From: Macrosoma leucophasiata
Lineage: Eukaryota > Arthropoda > Insecta > Lepidoptera > Hedylidae
Direction: 5' to 3'
Assembly (NCBI GenBank): GCA_036365455.1
Contig: JAWQUS010000025.1
Location: 23,782,001-23,846,000, forward strand
DNA: 64,000 nt
Position 1 is the first letter of the stretch. Each line of letters starts with the position of its first letter. Shown one piece after another: positions 20,816-31,109 of this stretch. Both the position numbers and the translations under genes were made by a program. The notes under the pieces were generated by a model. It ran no database searches and had not been told where the DNA came from. It was given only the letters and a program-made list of their open reading frames with translations.

Positions 20816-21271
20816 GGTAGTGCTTAGTGAAATATTGTTGGTAAGATAAAGCTTGTAATGAAATATATAAGTGAATGATCTGTTAGTGTGGTAATACATT
20901 TTTTACTCCTGTTAATTTGGCTAACAACGCTTTCACACAACCACATAGTTTCGGTACCCGTTTGGTAGCGTATGTGTTTACAAACGTCCACACGTGTTTG
21001 ATGTTACTGTATTGTTACGCCAGATTCGAGGATCTACTAAAAAATCGTTATCCGCTTAAAATAGCTCGTAGGATTAGGATAGGATAGGATTGGAGTATGA
21101 TGAAATACTCCGGCCGCGTATATTATTGCATAAAGTTCTCGGTCTACAGAAGTCTATGTAATTTTCAATGATTACTTTGCAACGTAGCCCATGAATGTAC
21201 ACTGTCTAAATATTCTTAAAATAAATGTGTCTGTTATTCAGCGATACATCTTATCTGCATTATGAATGATA
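20816..21271. other. No recognised feature
   Basis: AT-rich spacer with an AGGATTAGGATAGGATAGGA micro-tandem near 21070. Confidence 0.4.
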
Positions 21272-21400
21272 AGAGTACCAGGGCATCATATATCTAAAGA
21301 ATTAGCTAGAAAGCCACGCAAGACACGTGCATTACCAGGAAGCTCTTTGTACCCGCAATTTGCAAACTCATGCATCGCGGTATCCCTATTCTTAGTCATA
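21272..21400 (+). repeat. Unknown repeat O, copy 2
   Basis: AGTACCAGGGCATCATATAT, AAAGAATTAGCTAGAAAGCC, GCAATTTGCAAACTCATGCA and CGCGGTATCCCTATTC. Uninterrupted, which defines the unsplit arrangement of copy 1. Confidence 0.7.
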
Positions 21401-21462
21401 TTTCCATTTAGTAATATTTCCACAACAGTCCATTTTCATTTATATTGTTATTGTATATTGAA

Positions 21463-21772
21463 CTGCCTCGGTAGCCTAGTGGTAGCAGGCCACTACTACT
21501 ACGCTGAGGTCCTGGGTTCGATTCCCGGGTAGGGGGTTATCAGAGATAACGGTGAAAAAGCCTTTATCTCTGGTTCTATTGGGATTTTTCCATTTTCTGG
21601 AAATTTCCCAGTACCTCAAAGTTTGGTAATGTGCCCGGAGATGTCAACAGGCTCGCCACCTGTTACATGGGCCAAAACGTAACCGGCGAATCGTGGGTGT
21701 TTGCATGTATGCTTGAATGCATGCATTTACCTCTGCCTACCCCTTCGGGGATTACAGGCGTGAAGTTATGTT
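21463..21772 (+). repeat. SINE B, full length with 11-bp target-site duplication
   Basis: TGTATATTGAA occurs at 21452-21462 and 21773-21783. Head CTGCCTCGGTAGCCTAGTGG, B box GGTTCGATTCCC. All body and tail blocks intact. Confidence 0.9.
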
Positions 21773-21783
21773 TGTATATTGAA

Positions 21784-22371
21784 TTTTTATTGAAATGTTT
21801 TCTTTTTTACGTGTCTTCATAGTATTCACTTGCTATCGAAGTGGATTGTAAATGTATTATTGTAGTGGATTGTCCGTAATCTAAAAAGAAGCACTTTAAG
21901 ACTCATGTGTATGTCTGCCTGACTTTTTACAACGACCAATTTACTTCAAAACTCCCACTTCAATTGTTTTAAAGTTGATCAGTGAACAATGTGAACCACC
22001 CTGCACGTGAAAGAAATTTAAGTTAATTATCATTTTTAATATATATTTTTTTTAATTCTCATTGCGATGATCTCTCACATCTTTTCTATATTGTTAATAC
22101 AGTAAAGTTTTAAAATGATTTAGGAAAATATGCATTAAGAGATCATTCCTTACCTCTAAGGTCTTGCAAAAAAATCTAATTTGTACGTACTACGAGTATA
22201 TTATAAATCTGCATCGAATTAGTTATAAAAATATCTTAACAAAGACATGTTCCAAATTGTTGAGGACCAATTTTAAATATAAATCAAGTAGCAAACTTAT
22301 TATTTTAGGTATATGAACCTTAATATTCAACCACGATTAGAGTTACCTTTCTTATCCGCTAATTTAAAACA
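21784..22371. other. No recognised feature
   Basis: AT-rich; nothing recognised. Confidence 0.4.
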
Positions 22372-22495
22372 AAAGTACCAGGGCATCATAGATCTAAAGA
22401 ATTAGTAAGCAAACCACGCGAGGGAAGCTCTGTATACTCCGCAATTTGCAAGCCGATGCATCACGGCATCCCTATTCAGGGAAGCATTTACATAC
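22372..22495 (+). repeat. Unknown repeat O, copy 3
   Basis: Same blocks as copy 2 with a 15-base deletion after CCACGCGAGG. Reads straight through GCTCTGTATACTCCGCAATT, the exact site interrupted in copy 1. Confidence 0.75.
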
Positions 22496-22942
22496 ATCGT
22501 TTGGTATTGTTCGATACGATATTGATGTTTAGATACTGTTTGTGATTCCTCAGAATAGTGCAGATTGGCGTTTGCGGAGTAATATGCATGTGATTTCAGC
22601 TAATGCCGTCTGATCTTCACACAGTAAGGCCATTGGGTCATATTAAATATAATAGATGTTTATATTGATAATTATGAGGTTAAGGGGTGACAAAAATATA
22701 TTATCCATTAAGGTAAGCTTTATATTTACGTATAAGTATGTATATTTGTGTCCATTTATTTATATATATTTATTACAAAGATATGTCGGCTGTAGCCGGA
22801 GGATTCAAAAGAAACCGAAATCAAAATTATAATATAATTTATTTAAAGTAAAACTTATTAATTAGGATCGTGTGACAATCGCCAGATGTCAGAAACGAAA
22901 GTGAAGTTCATTTATGACTTACTACTACAGGGTGGTACAATT
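22496..22942. other. No recognised feature
   Basis: AT-rich spacer. Confidence 0.4.
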
Positions 22943-23010
22943 AAGAATGGGTATTGTTCATATGGAACGATCCGATAAGAATGGGTATTGTTCATATGGG
23001 CCGATCGGAT
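22943..23010. repeat. 34-bp tandem duplication
   Basis: AAGAATGGGTATTGTTCATA then TGG repeats at 22943 and 22977, with the last 12 bases of each unit slightly diverged (GAACGATCCGAT against GGCCGATCGGAT). Confidence 0.75.
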
Positions 23011-23099
23011 TCCCGGTAACCGCGCTCGGTGGCCGTGCGATGTTGCAACGATCTGGTGTCATCAAGTCATGCACCCTCCGGATGACTCGGTATATAACA

Positions 23100-23248
23100 A
23101 CAATGCTTCTCCGATTTTGTATTTGTTTTTTTTTTTCTATTTACACCACAAACTGTTATTTTCTACCCAAAGATTGACTGGTAGAGAATGCTTTTTAGCA
23201 TTAAGTCCACCTCATGTACTATTTCATGCAAAGAATATATAAATAAAT
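23100..23248 (+). mobile_element. 3' UTR fragment of the 25-kb LINE family
   Basis: The reverse-strand 3' UTR of the 24.9-29.6 kb LINE is matched here: GACTGGTAGAGAATGCTTTT then TAGCATTAAGTCCACC, then an AATAAATAA tail. The hairpin stem differs by a paired change (AATGCT/AGCATT here, AATGCC/GGCATT there). Confidence 0.8.
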
Positions 23249-23279
23249 AAGGATTGAAATATTCGAGCATTCTCACTCT

Positions 23280-23395
23280 GCCAACAATGCAGTTAATACA
23301 GGTGGCATGTTACTAATACAGCCTTTAGACATCTACATAAACCTAGGATATAAATACAGATGCGTTGACATCCTTGAGACCTAACAGCTCCTTCA
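23280..23395 (-). repeat. Family A fragment, diverged
   Basis: CAATGCAGTTAATACAGGTG, AGCCTTTAGACATCTACATA and CAGATGCGTTGACATCC retain family A order. Confidence 0.55.
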
Positions 23396-24509
23396 TAAAG
23401 TCCCAAAGAAATCTAGAATAGCCTATTATTATTTTAATTTTACAATTCAACGTTTTGTAAATGAGGTGAACAGTGCATTCAATTGTATTTGCTCTGAACA
23501 GCAATTGGCAAAATTTGCCAAACATACAAATGGTAATTTATAATTGCATGCCTGAAACCAACCAATTTGGTTAAATGTACCTGTTCATTGTAGGTACAAA
23601 AACGTAATTGAAACAACAACACTTAAAATAAAACTTGCTTGATGCTTCTAATACTCCTAACGTCACAAGAAATATTATAGAGTGAAGCAAAATAAATTAA
23701 AAGTGTGAATAGGTGGCGTATTAATTTTTTGGTTGTTTTAAAGTATATAGGAAGCTTAATAACAAAATTCTATGAAGTTCTGTTCAGTCTCTACCACCAT
23801 TGCTGTCTTAAAATTACGGCTGTTCTTGTGTCATGAATGGAAAGTTGCTTTTAAAAACTGCAGCTTTTAACTATAGAAATTAAAAAAACTAAAAATTTCC
23901 TGACCGAAGTCAAATTTTTATTTCAGTATTTTCTTTAATTTCTATAATGCACTCGCATGAGTCGCACTAAAATAAATAGTACAGCTTTTAACTAGTTGAT
24001 AAACCGTCCAGAGTTTTTATTTGGCAGTTCTATGCTCAAGTGTAATTTGTAGTCGATTTTTTTCGTCAAGAATAGTACATAGCTAAACATACATATTCAG
24101 AAGACCCTTCAGTATAAATTCACGTGAATAATATTACATTAATGAAACCTTAAACTCCAAATAACAAACCTCAAAACGTGTCTTGAACATCATTCTTATA
24201 TTTAACACCAAACCACAAGAACTGTGAAGCAATATGAGGTGTTTAAATCCAGAATGTGTGAGAGTCGACACCTGCCAACGAATTTGTACGGAATAGAGAA
24301 GGTACGGAATAACCGAGCTCAGTACTTGAATCATCACGTAGCGCTGAGCTTGATCCGTGATTCTCAGGTTACCGTACAAGCTATGAGCGTTTAGTTGGTA
24401 TCAGTCTGATGAATACCATTTCTGAACAAGCGCATGTTTGTTTAAATTAACGTCACATACAAACAAAATATATTTATTGTACGTGGAAGGGTGTAGGGTA
24501 GTGATGAGC
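23396..24509. other. Long unannotated AT-rich spacer
   Basis: Over 1.1 kb with only short overlapping frames (81 codons or fewer), no motif and no repeat match I could see. It is the longest stretch without recognisable mobile DNA in the window. Confidence 0.45.
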
Positions 24510-24806
24510 TATACTTGGAGTTTCTCTGCGAGATCGAATCAGAAATGAAGAGATGCTCATGAGAACCAAAGTTACCGACATAGCGAGACTCAAGTGGCAG
24601 TGGGCAGCACACATAGCTCGAAGAACTGACGGCCGTTGGGGCAGTGCAGTTCTTGAGTGGCGACCGCGTGCCTGAAAACGAAGCGTAGGCAAGCCCTCCA
24701 CAAGATGGACCGACGACCTGGTGAAGGTCGCGGGCAATCGCTGGATGGCATTCTTTGGGGGAGGCCTTTGTTCAGCAGTGGACGTCTTTTGGCTGAAATG
24801 ATGATT
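24510..24806 (+). pseudogene. RTE-clade LINE 3' fragment with internal deletions
   Basis: CTGCGAGATCGAATCAGAAA through GGACGTCTTTTGGCTGAAAT to ATGATGATTATAATGA. About 20 bases are missing after ACCGACATAGC and about 30 near 24740, each shifting the frame. Same subfamily as the 12.8 kb copy. Confidence 0.82.
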
Positions 24807-24984
24807 ATAATGAAAAGGGTGATACATTTTATTATGAATCCTGCCTGACAAGAGAAAAGAGAGAAGAAAATTGACTTATCCAAACACTTTAATGCTTGCT
24901 TTTAAACTGAATGTTTTAAAGAAAGAGAATCAATTTATTTATTTATTTATTTATTTAAACTTTAATGCACATTTAGGTACATTA

Positions 24985-25020
24985 GGCGGACTTAATGCCA
25001 TAAGGCATTCTCTACCAGTC
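24985..25020 (-). promoter_or_regulatory. Conserved 3' UTR stem-loop of the LINE
   Basis: The sense strand reads GACTGGTAGAGAATGCCTTA then TGGCATTAAGTCCGCC, a hairpin AATGCC/GGCATT with loop TTAT, just before the tail. The same flanks (TGG.AGAGA and AAG.CCGCC) surround a different but paired stem in the other LINEs at 15.7 and 20.6 kb. This is the position at which LINE RTs commonly recognise their RNA. Confidence 0.7.
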
Positions 25021-25180
25021 GACCTAGTGGTAGTGGATCCATATTGTGGGGGTGCAATATAAAAAAAAAATAAAAATAAAAAAACCATAGAGAAACAGAA
25101 ATCATAGGAAAATAAAAAAAAAATAATAATAATAAACAAATTACTTAATGGGAGCTTACAGACAAATTACATAAAGATAT

Positions 25181-25182
<2 letters not shown>

Positions 25183-25215
<33 letters not shown>
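25183..25215. repeat. CA/TA microsatellite in the LINE 3' UTR
   Basis: ACACACACACATATATATAT continuing as a TA run. Other AT-rich simple tracts surround it (25060-25130). Confidence 0.85.
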
Positions 25216-25221
<6 letters not shown>

Positions 25222-25354
25222 TAAACATAGTTCATACATAGGAATAAAATATACACATAAATAGATAAGATTGAATAAATACAGTAGTATGAATATATAA
25301 GCAAATATATACTTGAATAAATAAATAATAATAAACGACGACAATTAAAACCAC

Positions 25355-28279
25355 CTACATCAATAATTTCAGGTAATGACTACCAAGCTTCCGTTTAAAT
25401 GAGAATTTAGATGGAGATTTGCGAATGTCTAGGGGCAGCATGTTCCAGAGTTTAATTGCAGATATTGCAAAGGAATTCGACATGAAACCAGAACGGTGTG
25501 AAGGAATAGCAAGGGACATATTTTCCGAAGAACGGAGAGATAAATTATGAGAGGCGCTCAGAAAATTAAATTTAGTTTTAAGGTAACAGGGGTAACAAGG
25601 ATCGTTAATAATAGAAAAGAGTAAACAGAGCATCCGTAAGGACCTTCTCTGACGGATAGGGAGCCATTTGAGCTTAGAACGGTAAAGAGAGATGTGGTCA
25701 AATTTACGCAAGCCAAAAATAAAACGAATACAGTTATTGAGCAATCGATCCAATTTGTTGAGAAGTTCCTGAGTGATATCTGAAAAAAAAACATCCGCAT
25801 AATCAAGAATGGGCAGTATAAGAGCTTGGACCAGAAGAATTTTCGTGCTGGGTGGTAAAAAGTTCTTAAATCTATAAAGGGAGCGCAGTGACGCAGTGAC
25901 GTTTTGACTAATTTTGTTAATATGGTAATTCCAATTTAATGTAGAGTCAATGTGCAGACCAAGATCTTTAACATGATTTGCAAATGGTAGGATCGAGTTA
26001 TTAAATAAAACAGGTGGCAGAATGCTAAGGTCAAGATTGTGAATAAAGTATGTACTACCAATTACAATGGCTTGGCACTTGGAAGTATTAACATAAATAC
26101 CAAACCTAGATGACCACTCAGATATCGCTTGCAGGTCATGATTAATTTTAGCGATGGCAAGATCAAGACTAGAAACATCAGATTGGGTATATATCTGAAG
26201 ATCGTCGGCATAGAGATGGTAAGAGCAACGAAGATGAGATGTGATTTGATCAATAAATAATGAGAAAAGGAGGGGAGAAAGTATACCGCCTTGTGGAACG
26301 CCAGCAGTAAGACTGCACCAATCAGATATCTCCTGATTAGCGCGCACCGCCTGTTGTCGACCACGGAGATAAGAAGAAAACCATTCCTGCACCAGAGATG
26401 AGGCCCCAATATACTTAAGTATGCTGAGGAGAATGTCATGATCGACAGTATTAAAGGCGTTGGAGAAATCGATTAGGACCAGAACTGTCACTTGAGAATG
26501 CTCCATATTAAGTCGGATATCCTCAGTAACTTTTACAAGAGTAGAAGAAGTACTATGTCCCTTTCGGAACCCAGATTGATATTGGGATAGGAGATTGTTA
26601 TTAAAGACAAATTCAGAAAACTGATTATGGACAACAGCTTCTAAGACCTTAGAAAGAAATGGGAGGATAGAAATTGGCCTAAAGTGACAAGGGAGAGAAG
26701 GACCAGGAGTTTTAGGGCAAGGGATGATAAAGGCTTTACGCCAGGCTGACGGGAAAGTACCAGTCAGCAGCGAAGAGTTGATAACGTGAGTAAAGATTGG
26801 CAGTAAACAGTCAAGTAAGAGAAAAACCATTTTTCTACTCACACCATCAACACCAATGGCGTTGGATTTTAGCGAGATTAGTATTTTGTGGACTTCATCT
26901 ATGGTGACGGGAGAAAAAGTAAATATATCACGGGATAAAATGGGCATGGAAGCAAGATTAAGTATAGTAGCAAACTTAATATTGACATCAAACGGAGGAG
27001 TGGTGGAGAAATGTTCATTAAGGTTGTTCAAAGTACAATTCAAGGAATTTGCATTAAAACTAGGCTTAGAGAAACCAAGAGACTTAAGAAATTTCCATAT
27101 ATCAGCCGGAGATGAATTCAGAACGTTATCATGAATAAAGCGGCGTATTGCTGCTCTTACCATCTGATTGCAGCGATTTCTTACTAATTTATAATGGTTC
27201 CAAGTTGCCTCACTGCGGTCCCTTCTAAAAACGCGAAAGGCTCTGTCACGTCGACGCATAGCCATACGTACACCACTGCTAATCCAGGGAGCAGGAGGGC
27301 GCCTAAGACGACGAGCTTTCATCGGTGCATGAGTATCAAATATAGAAACAATTGATTTATTTAAGAGGGACACTTTATCGTCAGTTGTGGGGGCAGACTC
27401 AATTACAGACCAGTCAATCGCCATAGCGTCAGCCTTAAGTTTACTGACGTCCAACTTAGCAAAATTCCTCATATTAACTTTAACTGGTCGCGTTTTAGGC
27501 GGTTTGATATTATAAGTAACGAAGATTAAGTCATGCCTGGATATGCCCGGCACAGGAAATTGACCATGGTTCACACATAGGCTTGGATTAGATGCGATAA
27601 TGAGATCCAACCAGGAATCGTCAGAATTAATATTATGATGTGTTGGATTAAGATCAAGTAAAGAAAGATTCGACGACTCCAGGATAGACCTCAGGTTGCG
27701 CGATCTCAAATGATCTCTAAACATGTTAGTGTTAAAATCACCCATGATCAGCAGATGCTTGTGTTCGGAGGAAAGTGATACCAAGAGCGGTTCAAGAGAA
27801 GAAAAATAAGCAATGGAGGGTGGACAGTAGACAACTCCGAGAACAGCTTTTACCCCTTTGACAGCAATTTCGACAAAAAGAAATTCGGGGCTACCATCGT
27901 AAGGGGAGGGAGAAGTCAAAATAACTTTATAGGGGATACTGCAGTGAAGATACATTGCAACACCCCCAGCTCGCTTTCCCGTGCGGTCGTTGCGAACCAG
28001 TATGAAGTCTGGAAGACTGAAAGTGGTAGAGGGTAGATTAGGCTTAAGCCAACTTTCGGATACCAGGATAGCGTGTACCGTCACACCAGCAAAAATATTT
28101 AAAAGTTCATTGTGGTGTTGCGGTATACTCTGTGCGTTGATGTGACATACGTGAAAACATTTAGGGAAGTTATTTAGTTCGTTATTAAGATGTTGATTAA
28201 ACGGAAGACTTTCGTCAAGTGATGAGAAAGAGATGGATGAGAGATCAGTGGCGGAATAGAAACTGTCATCGTCAGTCAT
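25355..28279 (-). CDS. LINE ORF2: endonuclease and reverse transcriptase (974 aa)
   Basis: A target-primed retrotransposition protein. The N-terminal endonuclease/exonuclease/phosphatase domain (~res. 40-255) has HINAQS (N48), ESWLKP (E75), GGVAMYLH, MGDFN (D181, N183) and SRHD at 247-250, in place of the usual SDH. The RT domain (~470-790) has FRPISILPFLSKV (533-545), motif A VLIDFSNAFNTVD (D604), motif B AGVPQGGILSPLLFS (659-673) and motif C HLYADDLQIY (YADD 690-693). The C-terminal region ends SAIKLWNMLPLDIR. All catalytic residues I can check are present except that the endonuclease His-site motif is unusual. Length suits a CR1/Jockey ORF2. The start is the first Met, followed by an acidic TDDDS; no alternative upstream Met is in frame. 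Confidence 0.93.
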   Translation of the reverse strand: MTDDDSFYSATDLSSISFSSLDESLPFNQHLNNELNNFPKCFHVCHINAQSIPQHHNELLNIFAGVTVHAILVSESWLKPNLPSTTFSLPDFILVRNDRTGKRAGGVAMYLHCSIPYKVILTSPSPYDGSPEFLFVEIAVKGVKAVLGVVYCPPSIAYFSSLEPLLVSLSSEHKHLLIMGDFNTNMFRDHLRSRNLRSILESSNLSLLDLNPTHHNINSDDSWLDLIIASNPSLCVNHGQFPVPGISRHDLIFVTYNIKPPKTRPVKVNMRNFAKLDVSKLKADAMAIDWSVIESAPTTDDKVSLLNKSIVSIFDTHAPMKARRLRRPPAPWISSGVRMAMRRRDRAFRVFRRDRSEATWNHYKLVRNRCNQMVRAAIRRFIHDNVLNSSPADIWKFLKSLGFSKPSFNANSLNCTLNNLNEHFSTTPPFDVNIKFATILNLASMPILSRDIFTFSPVTIDEVHKILISLKSNAIGVDGVSRKMVFLLLDCLLPIFTHVINSSLLTGTFPSAWRKAFIIPCPKTPGPSLPCHFRPISILPFLSKVLEAVVHNQFSEFVFNNNLLSQYQSGFRKGHSTSSTLVKVTEDIRLNMEHSQVTVLVLIDFSNAFNTVDHDILLSILKYIGASSLVQEWFSSYLRGRQQAVRANQEISDWCSLTAGVPQGGILSPLLFSLFIDQITSHLRCSYHLYADDLQIYTQSDVSSLDLAIAKINHDLQAISEWSSRFGIYVNTSKCQAIVIGSTYFIHNLDLSILPPVLFNNSILPFANHVKDLGLHIDSTLNWNYHINKISQNVTASLRSLYRFKNFLPPSTKILLVQALILPILDYADVFFSDITQELLNKLDRLLNNCIRFIFGLRKFDHISLYRSKLKWLPIRQRRSLRMLCLLFSIINDPCYPCYLKTKFNFLSASHNLSLRSSENMSLAIPSHRSGFMSNSFAISAIKLWNMLPLDIRKSPSKFSFKRKLGSHYLKLLM

Positions 28280-28791
28280 AATATATAAAGATACAATATA
28301 TGATAAAATATATATAAAAAAAATAGTAGATTATAAAATATATAAATTAATTAATCTAAGGAGGTATTCAATTTACACTAGATTAGATTAGGTATTCACA
28401 TACCTGCCAGTCGACTGTTTACATAATAAACGGTAATTAATAGAAAATGACACAAGAAAACGAAAAGGAGACAAATACGTACAGTATCACATAGAAAATA
28501 ATAAAAAATAATATTAATTCACAGTAATCTGCAACAAACGGAACGTCATAACCAGTGACAATTATAATGACAGTTGACAAGTGAATGTAACTTTGACGTT
28601 TAGACAAAAGTAAAAAAAAAGAAAACAAGTTAAAATTAATTTGAAAGTAAACTACACTGAGGGTAAACTAGAGAACAATAACATATACAAAATATCACAA
28701 AGAAATTACGACAAAACAAGTGAAAAGCAGGAAGACATAAGCGAAACAGGAAAACTCTTAGATACTAGACAGTAGTGATCCCTGTGACCAG
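28280..28791 (-). other. Inter-ORF spacer of the LINE
   Basis: 512 bp of AT-rich sequence between the ORF1 stop and ORF2 start. A 63-codon frame (28437-28628) is low-complexity and not convincing. The length is unusual, as the ORFs of such LINEs usually overlap or nearly touch, so ORF2 translation would need internal initiation or a spliced or separate RNA. Confidence 0.6.
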
Positions 28792-29559
28792 TCACTTATT
28801 TTTCACCACTCTTTTGGATCGCGGCAAGGTGGGCACGACCGAACCGGCTTTTGGTTGCGTACTTGACTTCGATGTGGCGGACTCAGGTGGCTCATCCAAC
28901 ATTTTGCCGTGCTCAGCAGCCAACGACATCAGCTCGTCGAGGACAAAGATACGCCGCCGCAGGCCATTCGGAAGTTTAACGTTAATGTTGCCGTCCATTG
29001 TCCAAACTTTTGAAACCCCAAATATCCTGCGTGCGGATGAGAACAGTGTCTGCCGCTGCCGTGTCAAAAATTCGGAGAGAACGTGTGGAGAACCTTTAAG
29101 CATGGTCTTTTTGCTCCAAATAGTGGACCTGGTTGCAAAAGATGATGGGCGAAAAAGAATCATCCGTGTACGGCCCTCAGTTGCTTCACCCAATCGATGA
29201 CACATCAAAAGCGAACTGCGATCAAGATCATTGAGACCAAGTTTTTTGTTTAGTATGGCAGCAGTACTCGCAGCAACATCCTCATCAGCCTTTTCCGGCA
29301 CCCCACTCAGAAGGAGGAACTTCCGTCTGTGCCGCATTTCGATGGTGTCAATGTTGCGGCTTAGTTCAGCAAGTTGGAGTTGTAGAGAGCTGAGGACAGT
29401 CCAGACGTGCTCCTTAAATGTTTTATAGTCCTTGCTGAGAGAACTAAGATCCGAGCATGGGGTTGCAGTCTTCAGATGGGACTCGAACTCGGCCATTCTC
29501 CGGTTAAGAGCAACCATGGCCGACTTTTGCAGTTCAACAACATCCGTAAAGGTAGCCAT
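28792..29559 (-). CDS. LINE ORF1: coiled-coil / RRM-like RNA-binding protein (255 aa)
   Basis: Nucleic-acid chaperone-type ORF1. The N-terminus (res. ~1-75) is predicted coiled coil by its heptad-like leucines (LSSLQLQLAELSRNIDTIEM). The middle (res. ~77-175) begins RRKFLLLSGVPEKADEDVAA and contains LMCHRLG and RTRMILFRPSSF, as in the RRM-like core of L1-type ORF1 proteins. A C-terminal domain runs to LDELMSLAAEHG, and the last 35 residues are basic and Ser/Pro-rich (RSKRVVKNK). The context TCATTATGGCTACC supports the chosen start. No zinc knuckle is seen. Confidence 0.85.
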   Translation of the reverse strand: MATFTDVVELQKSAMVALNRRMAEFESHLKTATPCSDLSSLSKDYKTFKEHVWTVLSSLQLQLAELSRNIDTIEMRHRRKFLLLSGVPEKADEDVAASTAAILNKKLGLNDLDRSSLLMCHRLGEATEGRTRMILFRPSSFATRSTIWSKKTMLKGSPHVLSEFLTRQRQTLFSSARRIFGVSKVWTMDGNINVKLPNGLRRRIFVLDELMSLAAEHGKMLDEPPESATSKSSTQPKAGSVVPTLPRSKRVVKNK

Positions 29560-29640
29560 AATGAAGGAACAAGTGTTGTGTTGTTGTGCGGTAGTGCGAA
29601 TAGTGCAGGCAGAGAAGTTTGTAAGGTCACTGGCAGGTAT

Positions 29641-29869
29641 GGATAGCTATTTTGCTTTAGACATAAAGTATTAAGTTATTTATTATGTGAACTATTAATA
29701 GCACTTTTAAAAATAGATTTTTGTAAAATTTTGAAATTATAATTAATTTGTTATTAATAAACCATTAATTAATTATTAGAGCACATGTGGTTTATTATTA
29801 TGCGACTACCCGAAAAAAAGTTAAGTTTTAAACAATTGTCTGTAATAATAAAATAGTTTTTGTAAAATA
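29641..29869. other. AT-rich flank of the LINE
   Basis: No features besides several ATTAATTAATTA-like runs. Confidence 0.4.
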
Positions 29870-30660
29870 AATAATATAATAATAATAATAATGGGCAGAG
29901 CAGCTTGTGGCGAGCTGTTGGTGAGTAGCGACACCACCCCCTACCATCATCTCGAGTTCCTCCGAGAGAACTGGGCTCCGCCTCGTCCGCCACACAGAGG
30001 CACGGCCGGACAGAGCATCAGGTCTCTCACCTCTGGCTCGCCTTCATTGGCCGGTCAGAGTGGGGCGCTAGAGGTATGGCATTTGCAGAAATTTAGATAA
30101 TAGGCTGTTGTCTAAATTTCTGAAAGAACCATACACTCGGGGGTGGAAGTGTCTAAAGGCATAATAGCGGGGAAGCCCGCTCCGAGCTCGAGATTACTCG
30201 CTCGTGATGGTGAAACCGGGGCCACACCTCTCGACACCCCCAGCCTCTCTCAACAGTGTTGCCCCCTGTCGACCATCGGGTTGGCTGTTTGGGGGGCCCA
30301 CCAAGGAGAGGCGAGTCACCACCTGCCTAAAGTAGGATTCGATAATGTGAGATGTTGAATATAGGCAGGTGCCGGATCTCACTCCATAGGCCCAGCCAGC
30401 TAGTCCCCCAGTTCACCCACATAGCCCAAAGTTTGGCAAATCACTTTTCATTACAATAGTCTCATTATATTCTGCGGGGTCTGTCTGTGTCTGTATTAAC
30501 TATTGATGCAGTCAGAGAGAGGTCCCGCCGAATATAACCCATTACAAAGTAGATCAAAATTCTCGAAAGGGCCTCTACGTGTTGGACCCCCCATGTCCCC
30601 GCGCAAGCCTGACAAAGGTCCGGGGTTCGAATTGGACCCCGTGCTGACGAGAGACATAAT
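29870..30660. repeat. GC-rich island, possible retroposon ending in an ATT tail
   Basis: The composition changes sharply from the AT-rich surroundings. On the minus strand a GC-rich segment ends CTGCTCTGCCC then ATTATTATTATTATATTATT (29870-29893), a retroposon-like tail. Segments with GAAATTTAGA/TCTAAATTTC inverted repeats (30088-30125) and CCTCTCGACACCCCCAGCCT are present. No frame gives a recognisable protein. Confidence 0.4.
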
Positions 30661-30800
30661 AATGGCAACCCATTATACGTCCCACTGCTGGGCACGAGTC
30701 TCTCCCCTTTTTGGGGAGAGGCCTGGAGCTTACTCCACCACGCTGCTCCAATGCGGGTTGGTGGCCAACCCGCTGTGTCGGATGTTTTCAAAGCATATGG
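30655..30800 (-). repeat. 5S-like SINE, 3' half only
   Basis: Reverse of the 3' half of the 31.1 kb element: GTCCCACTGCTGGGCACGAG, GCTTACTCCACCACGCTGCT and GTTGGTGGCCAACCCGCTG. The 5S-like head is missing (5'-truncated). Confidence 0.75.
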
Positions 30801-31109
30801 TGGATATACGGATACTTTAAAATATATGGTAAACATCTACCTTTGAAACAAATCCTAAGTAAATTTGCTTTTCAGGATATAATATTTGTTTAGTTCACAA
30901 TATTCAAACACATGATAATACGAGTATTTATAACGATAAAATATGTACATGACAAATTCAAAACGAGATGTTATCATACTCGTATATTTATTTACTGTGG
31001 ACGTGTTTATCTGGAAATATTTACCTGGAAACCAAGTTTTTATGATTCATATTTCACAAATAAAATACAATATTCTTTCCGACTAACTATAATTTTTGTT
31101 AAAGCGCGC
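30801..31109. other. No recognised feature
   Basis: AT-rich spacer between two oppositely oriented 5S-like SINE copies. Confidence 0.4.

Larger units (their letters stand above)
24936..29640 (-). mobile_element. Full-length CR1/Jockey-type LINE, apparently intact
   Basis: About 4.7 kb. Sense order: short 5' UTR (29560 to roughly 29640), ORF1 (255 aa), a 512-bp gap, ORF2 (974 aa), a 3' UTR with hairpin (24985-25020) and an AAAT-repeat tail (24936-24958). Both frames are open with no stop or frameshift. The 5' boundary is inferred and I find no clear target-site duplication. It is the only element here with all expected parts, so it is probably young. Confidence 0.85.

Noticed and set aside
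26856..27134. Small frames antisense to the intact LINE ORF2
   Set aside because: No motif; the opposite strand is a 974-codon protein with clear domains.
30597..30660. tRNA-like B box GGGGTTCGAATTGG at 30628
   Set aside because: No A box or acceptor pairing around it; probably chance in a GC-rich patch.
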